Part shown: in pieces, positions 1 through 6,175 of the stretch
How positions within the stretch are numbered: the stretch's first letter is position 1
Layout of the letters: the number at the start of each line of letters is the position of its first letter
Source: Acidobacteriota bacterium
GTDB lineage: Bacteria > Acidobacteriota > Terriglobia > UBA7540
Length of the DNA: 7,766 nt
NCBI GenBank assembly: GCA_021789565.1
Contig: JAJYJL010000330.1
Coordinates: 1 to 7,766 of the forward strand
Direction of reading: 5' to 3'
Translations under genes and position numbers: made by a program
The notes under the pieces: generated by a model
Told to the model about the DNA's origin: nothing
Seen by the model: only the letters and a program-made list of their open reading frames with translations
The model's database searches: none

Positions 1-1182
1 CCACCAGCAGGAGAGCACTAAATTTGCGATTCCTTCCAGCAGGCTGAGCCAGGCAAAAGTCCGGTGGCGCGTTGTCGCGATTAGGTAGGCGCTGGCAGGC
101 TGCTGAAGCACATTGATAATAAGGATACCGACCAGTGCCGCGAACGTGGCCGGATCTACTACCACTGAAGGGCCCGCCCAAAGCGCAACGAAACGCCGCC
201 CGAAGAAACCAAGTTCTATGCCGAAAAGCACAGCTCCAAGAAGCGCCAACCGTGTGGAAAAGTAAAAGAGCCGCCGGAGAGCCGCCGGAGAGCCTTCCGC
301 CCCAAGCGCTGTGATGGTAGGACCGGAAGTGGAAAAGGGCATTGAGAGCATTTCGCGCAGCATCGACGTGAGCCTTGCCGCGATGGCAAACGCCGTTACA
401 AACACAACGCCAAGCATGCCCGAGATCACCAGGTTGTCGATGCCCCACATCAGGACGCCTGAAACCGAAACCACAAAAAAGTAGAAGCCCGGAGCAATCA
501 TTCGGCGCGCGAGCCGTGGCGAAAAACTGTGCATGGAAAAATGTAACTGCGGAAACTCACGTATGAGCGCAGCAACAAAGACGGCCCCGCTGGCCAACTG
601 CAGAATAGCGTAAACCAGTGCCACTCCGATGATTCCCTGCCCGGCCCAAAGTACCAGAACCGTCAGAAAAAGATTGATCACAGCGAGCGCTGCCAGCCCA
701 TACTGCTCCAGATCAACCCGCTCGAACGCCCGGAACGCCAGGCGAAAGACCTGTAAAGGCTGGCTGAAGGCGAATCCAGCAAGCGTAATCAGGAGCGCGG
801 GGACTACCTCCGTACGAAGGCTCGGCGAGGCTTTCAGTAGCTCCTGTACAACGCCCACCCGCAACCCGAGAAGCATCAGCAGGCAGGCGGCAACGGCCGC
901 AGCGAGTAGGGAAACAAAGCTGGTGACGAGGACACGACTCGCGTGGTCCCAGTCGCCAACGGCGCGTGCCTCCGCCAGCAAGTTCTGACTGATGGTGGGG
1001 AAACCGATACTCATCAGGGAAAGCGGCACGAGGACGCTGAGCACCGCGAGCCACAGGCCGTACTCTTCTTTGCCGAGGAAATGCAGATATACGGGTACCG
1101 CCACCAGCGAACATGCCCCAGTGATGGCGAACCGCACGTATGAGACGCTGACGCATGTAAGGAGTCGGCGAGCGCGGGTCAC
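1..1182 (-). CDS. Wzx-type polysaccharide flippase (3' end outside window)
   Basis: Multi-spanning inner-membrane protein of the MOP superfamily (polysaccharide synthesis / MatE-like), expected to flip undecaprenyl-linked sugar repeat units to the periplasmic face. The reading frame is open for 394 codons and runs off the left edge; family members are usually 430-500 residues, so only the C-terminal part is missing. The N-terminus has the typical first helix followed by a PVYLHFLGKEEYGLW stretch (about residues 35-50), matching the 'P.yl..lG.e.yGlw' signature of the family. Many hydrophobic segments alternate with short Arg-rich loops. I chose GTG at 1182 as start because the frame has a TGA at 1213-1215, no ATG follows that stop before the first helix, and AGGA (1192-1195) sits nine bases upstream. 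It lies 174 bases downstream of the tyrosine-kinase gene, the largest gap in the operon. Family is secure; the carried substrate is unknown. Confidence 0.9.
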   Translation of the reverse strand, partial: MTRARRLLTCVSVSYVRFAITGACSLVAVPVYLHFLGKEEYGLWLAVLSVLVPLSLMSIGFPTISQNLLAEARAVGDWDHASRVLVTSFVSLLAAAVAACLLMLLGLRVGVVQELLKASPSLRTEVVPALLITLAGFAFSQPLQVFRLAFRAFERVDLEQYGLAALAVINLFLTVLVLWAGQGIIGVALVYAILQLASGAVFVAALIREFPQLHFSMHSFSPRLARRMIAPGFYFFVVSVSGVLMWGIDNLVISGMLGVVFVTAFAIAARLTSMLREMLSMPFSTSGPTITALGAEGSPAALRRLFYFSTRLALLGAVLFGIELGFFGRRFVALWAGPSVVVDPATFAALVGILIINVLQQPASAYLIATTRHRTFAWLSLLEGIANLVLSCWW

Positions 1183-1191
1183 GCCAAGCCG

Positions 1192-1195
1192 TCCT
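1192..1195 (-). promoter_or_regulatory. Ribosome binding site deciding the GTG start of the flippase
   Basis: AGGA on the minus strand (in the context ACAGGACGG) with a nine-base spacer to the GTG at 1182-1180. It supports the GTG because the only upstream in-frame ATG (1278) is cut off by TGA at 1215-1213. Confidence 0.5.
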
Positions 1196-1356
1196 GTTGC
1201 CTTTTTGCAGGTTCATATTCCACGGGCCTCAAGCCACCGGACAGGGGAAACCGGTCCCGCTCGGTACTTCGAAGACATTTTCCTACAGCAGAGGTTTTGA
1301 TTACCGTAGAAATCAGCAGAAACCGACGAAAGAAAATAGCGGTCGAAATTGGGCTC

Positions 1357-3654
1357 TTAGGCTTCCTCCGCTCTGTGCGGATGGTCCGACTCGACAACCG
1401 CTCGACTCGCAGGTAGGCGTTTACTGTACCGGCTCTGGCTGTAATAGCGCACGTAGTTACAGTAGTTCGATCCGTAGTGGCCGTCGTATTTCAGGTCGAG
1501 CTTGTTGAGCACACAACCCAGAATGTTCGCTCCGGCATCTTCCAGAACACGGTGTGCGCGTGCCAATGCTGCTCTTGCGGTGACTTCACTTTCTATCACC
1601 AGAATGACACCGTCCACAAAGGAAGAAAGTACCGTGGCATCCGTCACCATCAAGACCGGCGGCGTGTCCACAATTATGTGATCAAAGCGGACGCGCAGAG
1701 CAGCCAGAAGTTCTTTCATCGCTTTTGAAGCCAGCAGATCAGCGGGATTGGACGGCTGCGGCCCCGCCGAAAGAAACCATAGGTCCGGCAATCTGAGCAA
1801 TTGCGGCATTTGAAAAATTGCTTGCTCGACGTTTCCCTCACCGGCCAGGACATTGCTGAGGCCGGCGCGGCCGTTCGTATTCAGTATCCGCTTAAGACCA
1901 GGTTGACGCATATCGGCATCGATGAAAAGGACGCGGTTCCCGATCTGCGTCAGTGCGACTGCCAGGTTGAATGCCGTGGCGGTTTTCCCTTCGAACGGCC
2001 GCGCACTCGTGAGCAGAAGCGCGCGCGATGGACCCGGCATCGACGAGAGCAGCACAGAAGTCCGCAAGGTGTGATAAGACTCCGCCAGCATGGATGTGGG
2101 CTGTTTCAGAACGGCCCATTCAACCCCGTCAGAAGCGGAAGCCGTTTGATTTCTACGCCGGCTAAACCAGAATTTTCCATTTCCCAATGAGTGCACTGCC
2201 GGAATAACTCCCAGGACAGGTTCAGCGATGCTGCGCTCAATATCCTCCGCCGTCATTATGGACGTATCCATTGCTTCCCGAACGAAAGCTATGGTCGTCC
2301 CCAGAATTAAACCCACCATAAATCCGATAGCGATATTCCGCCCTTTTCTGGGTCTCACGGGCATCGTTGGTACCAAAGCCTGGTCAACAAGGTGGACAGA
2401 GTTTGCCCTAAGACCCGCGGAAACCGCTGCCTCTTTAACACGGGTCAGGAGGCTGTCATAAAGTTGCTGGTTCGTATCAAAATCGTGCCTGAGCAGGTCA
2501 TACTGGATCATCAATTGACTCAGATTGCCGACTTCAGACTTTTCGCGGGCGACCGAATCTGTAAGTAGTTTCACACGCCCGAGCGCAACTCTGTAGTTGT
2601 GCGTGATCCGCTCCACCGTCCTCGCCCGTTCCTGTGCAATAAGCGACTGGATTTCTTCGATCTGGTCATGCAACCTTGAAACCTTGGGGAATTTCGGGCC
2701 GTACTGTCCAAGAGCATCAACGTACGCTGTCTTCAGGTCGGCACTTTTCTCTTCCATATTCTGAAGAAGACTGTCCTGTGCCAATAACCCCGCTTTTTCA
2801 GGGTTTACCTTTACCAGGCGGTACAGAGATTCCTGCTGTGCCAGATCGTTCTGAGCCATCGTCAGGTCCTGACTCAAGCCTGCCAGTCGGCGGTCTTCAA
2901 CGCTCTCACTGCCACTGATATTGACAATGGAGTTCTGCCTCTCGTAGTTCACCAGTGCTTCCTGGGACTTTTCCACCCTCGCTCTCAATTCATTTAACTG
3001 TTTGCGCATCCAGTCGGAAGCCCGGCGTGTGGCGTCATACTTGGATCGGAAGTTGTACTCCCTGTAATTGGCGACCAGCGTGTTCGCCACTTCGGCGGCC
3101 TGCTGCGGGTCAGTGCTTTCAAAGCTGACTCTGATCATACGACTGCCCGTTACAAGGTCAACACTGATAGAATCCTTGAACCGCTTGATCAGTCGTGCCC
3201 GCTGTGTTGACGACGTTTCTCGCGCTCCATCGAAGTTTCCGGCGGCGGAATTAAAAGCACGTTTACCGTCAATCTTCAACTGCTGGATGGTTTGCCAGGC
3301 AAGGTTATCGCTGTTGAGAACGTCCACCTGCGTCTGAAGAAAGGTCGCGTCTGTCGGAACCGTTTCATAGAGGTCGTTGACGGACTGAACATCTGGCGTT
3401 TCTGAATCGACTTCGACTTCAGCCGTAGCCCTATAGACCGGCTTCTGTTTGTACGAGTACAGGGCAACCAGGGTCGCAACCAGGAAGGCGGCGATGAGAA
3501 TAGTCCATCGACGCTTTGAAAGGACCTTCCAATAAGCACGAAAGTACGCATAGGAGTCGGCCCCTTCCAACTGCAAATCCAACACCGGGCAGGAATGTGG
3601 TCCCGGCCGCTCAGTAAGTAACGGCTGGAATGCGGAGCGATCTTCTTCTGACAT
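1357..3654 (-). CDS. Wzc/GumC-type polysaccharide chain-length regulator fused to a tyrosine autokinase
   Basis: Inner-membrane polysaccharide co-polymerase that sets chain length and couples polymerisation to export by cycles of tyrosine autophosphorylation (BY-kinase, PCP-2a type). The 765 residues are a normal full length. Order seen: cytoplasmic tail; first membrane helix about 51-67; Wzz-like periplasmic region with long coiled-coil stretches (about 205-410); a Pro-rich VPTMPVRPRKG motif (428-438) before the second helix (about 440-457); then the cytoplasmic kinase. Kinase motifs are Walker A ARPFEGKT (551-558, K557), Walker A' LFIDADMRQP (576-585) and Walker B IIVDTPP (660-666, D663). 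The C-terminus carries a cluster of seven tyrosines (723, 727, 731, 734, 737, 738, 743), the usual autophosphorylation sites. The ATG at 3654 is the first usable start after an in-frame TAA, but the strongest ribosome binding site lies much further upstream (see 3684-3704). It follows the Wza gene by 53 bases. No partner phosphatase gene is visible. Confidence 0.95.
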   Translation of the reverse strand: MSEEDRSAFQPLLTERPGPHSCPVLDLQLEGADSYAYFRAYWKVLSKRRWTILIAAFLVATLVALYSYKQKPVYRATAEVEVDSETPDVQSVNDLYETVPTDATFLQTQVDVLNSDNLAWQTIQQLKIDGKRAFNSAAGNFDGARETSSTQRARLIKRFKDSISVDLVTGSRMIRVSFESTDPQQAAEVANTLVANYREYNFRSKYDATRRASDWMRKQLNELRARVEKSQEALVNYERQNSIVNISGSESVEDRRLAGLSQDLTMAQNDLAQQESLYRLVKVNPEKAGLLAQDSLLQNMEEKSADLKTAYVDALGQYGPKFPKVSRLHDQIEEIQSLIAQERARTVERITHNYRVALGRVKLLTDSVAREKSEVGNLSQLMIQYDLLRHDFDTNQQLYDSLLTRVKEAAVSAGLRANSVHLVDQALVPTMPVRPRKGRNIAIGFMVGLILGTTIAFVREAMDTSIMTAEDIERSIAEPVLGVIPAVHSLGNGKFWFSRRRNQTASASDGVEWAVLKQPTSMLAESYHTLRTSVLLSSMPGPSRALLLTSARPFEGKTATAFNLAVALTQIGNRVLFIDADMRQPGLKRILNTNGRAGLSNVLAGEGNVEQAIFQMPQLLRLPDLWFLSAGPQPSNPADLLASKAMKELLAALRVRFDHIIVDTPPVLMVTDATVLSSFVDGVILVIESEVTARAALARAHRVLEDAGANILGCVLNKLDLKYDGHYGSNYCNYVRYYSQSRYSKRLPASRAVVESDHPHRAEEA

Positions 3655-3683
3655 ATCTTCAGTCTGCCGCTTAGGGATGCACC

Positions 3684-3704
3684 AACGGTTTACCGTTCCT
3701 CCTT
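3684..3704 (-). promoter_or_regulatory. Strong Shine-Dalgarno with adjoining hairpin, far from the kinase start
   Basis: Minus strand AAGGAGG at 3704-3698 is a near-perfect anti-16S match just downstream of the Wza stop codon (3710-3708). It lies 43 bases from the kinase ATG at 3654, too far for normal initiation. It is followed directly by the inverted repeat AACGGT-AA-ACCGTT (3697-3684), a 6-bp stem. No ATG, GTG or TTG in the kinase frame occurs between the in-frame TAA and 3654. Either the hairpin shortens the effective distance, or the site serves a four- to five-codon minicistron (TTG GTG CAT CCC TAA), or initiation uses a rare codon. Confidence 0.45.
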
Positions 3705-3707
3705 AAA

Positions 3708-4784
3708 CTAGTAACGCCCCCATATGACAACGCCCGTGGCAATTTGAACCGCGGCCTCGGCGCCACGCTGCAGGACCCTTTTCGATGTGCTGTCAGGAAT
3801 GAACAAGATGTCATTTGCCTCAAGGCCAGGGTCGGAAGAGTGCCCCGACAGAATCTTGCTGAGATTGACCGGAATCTGCTCCCGGCCGCTCTGGAACTGT
3901 TCGCCGCGCCGGATGATAATAGCCTTCTTCTGTCGAGCGGTAGGCTTCAGGCCCTCACCCAGAGCTACAGCCTGCAAAACTGTCATCTTGTCGCGGCCGT
4001 TACTTAAAGGAAATCCACCCGGGCGCTGGACCGCTCCGACCACGTAGACTATGCCGGCACGCTGGACCGTTACTTTGTCCCCGGGGAAAATGGTGACATT
4101 CAGGCGCGGGTCACCTGTGCTGATCAGTTTGTGCAGGTCCACGCGGATAGTACGTCTAGCCTGGTCCGGCCCCTGCGCCGCGTCTCCACGCGTTACGATG
4201 GCGGTGCTGCCGGCATCCGGGGCCAGTCCGCCTGCCTGGGATATTATATCCAGCAGCGTTGTGGGTCCGAAGATGGCGTAAATCTGCGGGGCATGAACAG
4301 CACCCGAGATCGCGACGGCATGAGCCGCAGATGACTTAACATTAACGACGACGCTGGGGCGGCTTACAAGTTGTGCCGAACGTAGTCTGTCCGATATCAC
4401 CGCAGAAAGCTGGGTGAGAGTCAACCCTTCGGCTGTCACAGGAGCAGCCAGCAAGGGAATGGTGATCGTTCCATCCGGGCTCACACGGTAATTACGGCTG
4501 AATTCGGGAGCGTCTACAACCTCCACCTCCAACACGTCATCTGCGTCGATGATGTACTCATTGCGATCGGCAGAGATGCGCACCCTGGGTTGAGGGTGAG
4601 CCGTACACGTGCTGCACTCCTTCTCGGACTGCGCGTCCAGTGCCTGCCCGCGCAGCACGCCACAGGAACACAGCAGCGCCAGTGCGGCGAGAAGGCTGGC
4701 TCTTGCCAGCCCTGGTTTGAGTTGACGGCAGGTAATCCGCAAGACCCGCACTATGTTTTCCGTTGAAACCGGCATGAATTTCAT
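3708..4784 (-). CDS. Wza-type outer-membrane polysaccharide export lipoprotein
   Basis: Outer-membrane export channel protein (OPX family) expected to form a ring with the Wzc-type kinase and carry the polymer to the cell surface. Length 358 residues is typical. The N-terminus has basic residues, then a hydrophobic run (about 29-40) ending in LCSC, a plausible lipobox with Cys41 as the acylated residue. A polysaccharide-export (Poly_export, PF02563) domain follows at about 74-148, starting YIIDADDVLEVEVVDAPEFS, with VSPDGTITIPLL in its middle. Two SLBB domains come next, at about 156-200 (VAISGAVHAP) and 246-294 (VYVVGAVQRPGGF). The last 20 residues hold a hydrophobic helix (AAVQIATGVVIW), consistent with the C-terminal outer-membrane helix of Wza. 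Met4 (ATG at 4775) is an alternative start; neither has a strong ribosome binding site. The gene begins 30 bases after the antiterminator gene, so it is probably cotranscribed. Confidence 0.95.
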   Translation of the reverse strand: MKFMPVSTENIVRVLRITCRQLKPGLARASLLAALALLCSCGVLRGQALDAQSEKECSTCTAHPQPRVRISADRNEYIIDADDVLEVEVVDAPEFSRNYRVSPDGTITIPLLAAPVTAEGLTLTQLSAVISDRLRSAQLVSRPSVVVNVKSSAAHAVAISGAVHAPQIYAIFGPTTLLDIISQAGGLAPDAGSTAIVTRGDAAQGPDQARRTIRVDLHKLISTGDPRLNVTIFPGDKVTVQRAGIVYVVGAVQRPGGFPLSNGRDKMTVLQAVALGEGLKPTARQKKAIIIRRGEQFQSGREQIPVNLSKILSGHSSDPGLEANDILFIPDSTSKRVLQRGAEAAVQIATGVVIWGRY

Positions 4785-4814
4785 TCGTCGGGCAGAACAG
4801 ACTTTGAACGATGA

Positions 4815-5417
4815 TTACATTGTCCGGACATAACCAGCATGGTCGCTGCCTGGCTTAATGGGCATGCAAGGTTTGTTGGGATTACTGACTCGCTCGACCA
4901 TTGCGACGTCGATATCGACCGAAGCGGATTGGCCGAGTAGTTCGACGCTGAGAACCAGCCGGCTGAAGTTTTTCTTCCTCAGCAGAATGCCCTCGATCCC
5001 TTCCAGAGGTCCAGCATTGACCCTGACTCGGTCACCACACCTGATAAAGGGATGTGGCTCGATCTTGACGTAATGCTCGACAACCTTGAGTATCCCGTCG
5101 ATCTCGCGTGGGGGAATCATTGCAGGAAATCCGGCGCTTCGCACAAAATCATGAATGCCGGCAGTGGTCACAATGTCCAAGTGATGCTTCAACCCTGTTT
5201 GAATGAAGACGTAGCAGGTAAATAGGGGAAGAGCTATCACCTTGGTCCGGTCTTTCCATATGCGCTGCGCAGAATAGAGTGGCAGGAAAACCTTAAACCC
5301 CTTGGCCATCAGGCTGCGGGCAACAACCTTTTCATGGTGGTGGCGGGTGTAGAGCGCGTACCACCCGTAATCGGGCCCTGGCGACCGGTTTTCAGAATGG
5401 AGTAGGTCATTAAGCAT
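4815..5417 (-). CDS. UpxY/RfaH-like specialised NusG transcription antiterminator
   Basis: NusG paralogue that is expected to ride with RNA polymerase on this operon and suppress pausing or Rho termination, as RfaH, LoaP and Bacteroides UpxY do in long polysaccharide operons. The 200 residues contain a NusG N-terminal domain (about 18-115) starting GWYALYTRHHHEKVVARSL, with the conserved PLFTCYVFIQ strand (64-73) and an IPPREIDGIL segment (101-110) typical of the UpxY group. A KOW domain follows at about 125-176 (CGDRVRVNAGPLEGIEGILL). A short basic tail follows. The start is well supported: GGCGGAG lies 4 bases upstream of the ATG. It is the first gene of the export operon and sits downstream of a long leader, the usual position for such factors. 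It is not the housekeeping NusG, which would be next to ribosomal-protein genes. The DNA or RNA element it recognises is unknown. Confidence 0.93.
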   Translation of the reverse strand: MLNDLLHSENRSPGPDYGWYALYTRHHHEKVVARSLMAKGFKVFLPLYSAQRIWKDRTKVIALPLFTCYVFIQTGLKHHLDIVTTAGIHDFVRSAGFPAMIPPREIDGILKVVEHYVKIEPHPFIRCGDRVRVNAGPLEGIEGILLRKKNFSRLVLSVELLGQSASVDIDVAMVERVSNPNKPCMPIKPGSDHAGYVRTM

Positions 5418-5434
5418 AAAGCTCCGCCCTGTGA

Positions 5435-5459
5435 CTTACAGGAAGGTTTTCCCGGTAAG
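5435..5459 (-). promoter_or_regulatory. Leader hairpin just upstream of the antiterminator gene
   Basis: In the minus-strand RNA, CUUAC (5459-5455) pairs with GUAAG (5439-5435), enclosing a single bulged C and a second stem GGGAA/UUCCU (one G-U pair) with loop AACC. The hairpin lies 17 bases upstream of the start codon and 7 bases ahead of the GGCGGAGC that serves as ribosome binding site. It could be a recognition element for the NusG paralogue or a translational control structure; no U-run follows, so it is not an intrinsic terminator. Confidence 0.4.
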
Positions 5460-5478
5460 CGGCTGAGTTGAGTTACAA

Positions 5479-5507
5479 ATTGAAGGTAACGAGGAAAATG
5501 ATTGCAA
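5479..5507 (-). promoter_or_regulatory. Candidate sigma-70-like promoter for the export operon
   Basis: Minus strand TTGCAA (5507-5502), a 17-base spacer, then TTCAAT (5484-5479); each hexamer matches four of six consensus bases. It would give a leader of roughly 55 bases containing the hairpin at 5435-5459. The match is weak and a promoter further upstream (near 5850-5920) is equally possible. Confidence 0.25.
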
Positions 5508-5867
5508 GCCCGCCGCTTAAAGATCTACTTAATTTTCGGTGGCCTTTCCCATTGGCGAAGCTTCCTGTGATTCCTCGGCTTTCCGGCGAACAGGATCCTG
5601 GTCTCCAAGTGGACTGAAAGCCCGTCCGCAAGCGGTCCGCAGCAAAAACCATAACAACTTCGTTTTCACCAGGATCGTAGTGACGTTACCGTTCCGGCAA
5701 GGCAGGGAGACACCCGGAATGAATCTGGAGTTGTGGGGCAACAAGTCTTTGAGCAAAATCCAAGCTATGCGCTCGCCAATGGCTTAGGAACTGCCATCAG
5801 TGATCGGCGACTGTACCCCCTCCCGGCGACAGCACACGATCGGAACAACTGATCACTTCTAAATCAA

Positions 5868-5914
5868 CTTGGCATGTCAACTGTCCGCTTTGTGAAGCCA
5901 GCAAACGTGCCAAG
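5868..5914. repeat. Inverted repeat CTTGGCAyGT, possible operator
   Basis: Plus strand CTTGGCATGT (5868-5877) and ACGTGCCAAG (5905-5914) are inverted copies matching in nine of ten bases, separated by 27 bases. On the minus strand the downstream arm overlaps a perfect -35-like TTGACA (5880-5875), with only a poor -10 (AGTGAT) 17 bases on. The upstream minus-strand arm reads TTGGCACG, a perfect sigma-54 -24 element, but the -12 position reads CTGG rather than TTGC. A binding site for a dimeric regulator is plausible; not proven. Confidence 0.35.
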
Positions 5915-5960
5915 CAGTCTCTTGTATTTTACGAGAGGTAACCTAACGGATGTTACTACT

Positions 5961-5991
5961 GGAAACAATCCCCCAAAGGGGGAATGTTTCC
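5961..5991. repeat. Near-perfect 14-bp inverted repeat with AAA loop
   Basis: GGAAACAATCCCCC (5961-5974), AAA, GGGGGAATGTTTCC (5978-5991): 13 of 14 positions pair. A smaller palindrome CCGAAATTCGG (5990-6000) abuts it, and a third GGGGGAAT copy lies inside GGGGGGGAAT at 6011-6020. No T-run follows on either strand, so this is unlikely to be a terminator. It sits between the response-regulator gene and the export operon and may be a protein binding site or RNA structure. Confidence 0.6.
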
Positions 5992-6175
5992 GAAATTCGG
6001 GGTGATTTTCGGGGGGGAATAAAAAAGGGAAAACAGTCGCACACTGCAGCATGTGGAAACCAGGTATTCGTCTTTTCGTCCAATACTCGTCCCAACACGG
6101 AGTGCCAGACAGACTTCTTTTCTATGAAAGAACACTCAACCCTCTTCCGGCCCGTGTACTTGCAGGCCAGATTGG

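Larger units (their letters stand above)
5418..6175. other. Long intergenic leader/control region upstream of the export operon
   Basis: No convincing gene is seen in these 758 bases on either strand. The open frames present (longest about 60-110 codons) match no family I recognise, lack good ribosome binding sites, or overlap the regulator gene antisense. The region holds, from the operon outward: a leader hairpin (5435-5459), a weak sigma-70-like promoter (5479-5507), an inverted repeat CTTGGCAyGT (5868-5914) and a 14-bp inverted repeat rich in C/G runs (5961-5991). Its length and structure suggest it carries the operon's promoter and binding sites, and perhaps a regulated RNA leader; that role is inference. 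Confidence 0.5.

Noticed and set aside
713..1216. 167-codon minus-strand frame starting at an ATG with a fair upstream context
   Set aside because: It overlaps the flippase in a different frame; its translation is Arg/Pro-rich and low in hydrophobic runs, while the flippase frame gives a coherent membrane protein through the whole stretch.
1179..1397. 72-codon minus-strand frame whose TGA overlaps the flippase GTG (GTGA)
   Set aside because: The overlap looks like translational coupling, but the frame begins with TTG inside the kinase gene, has no recognisable domain and is very basic; most likely chance.
5529..5756. 75-codon minus-strand frame (or 46 codons from GTG 5669) in the leader region
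   Set aside because: No family resemblance, no ribosome binding site at TTG or GTG starts; the hydrophobic KLLWFLL patch and charged tail are suggestive but not enough for a gene call.
5549..5782. Perfect 10-bp inverted repeat CCATTGGCGA ... TCGCCAATGG, 214 bases apart, as possible ends of a small mobile element
   Set aside because: One such match is not surprising in a region this long, no target duplication is seen and nothing between the arms looks mobile.
5864..6052. 62-codon minus-strand frame across both inverted repeats
   Set aside because: Composition follows the C/T-rich repeats and no domain is recognisable.
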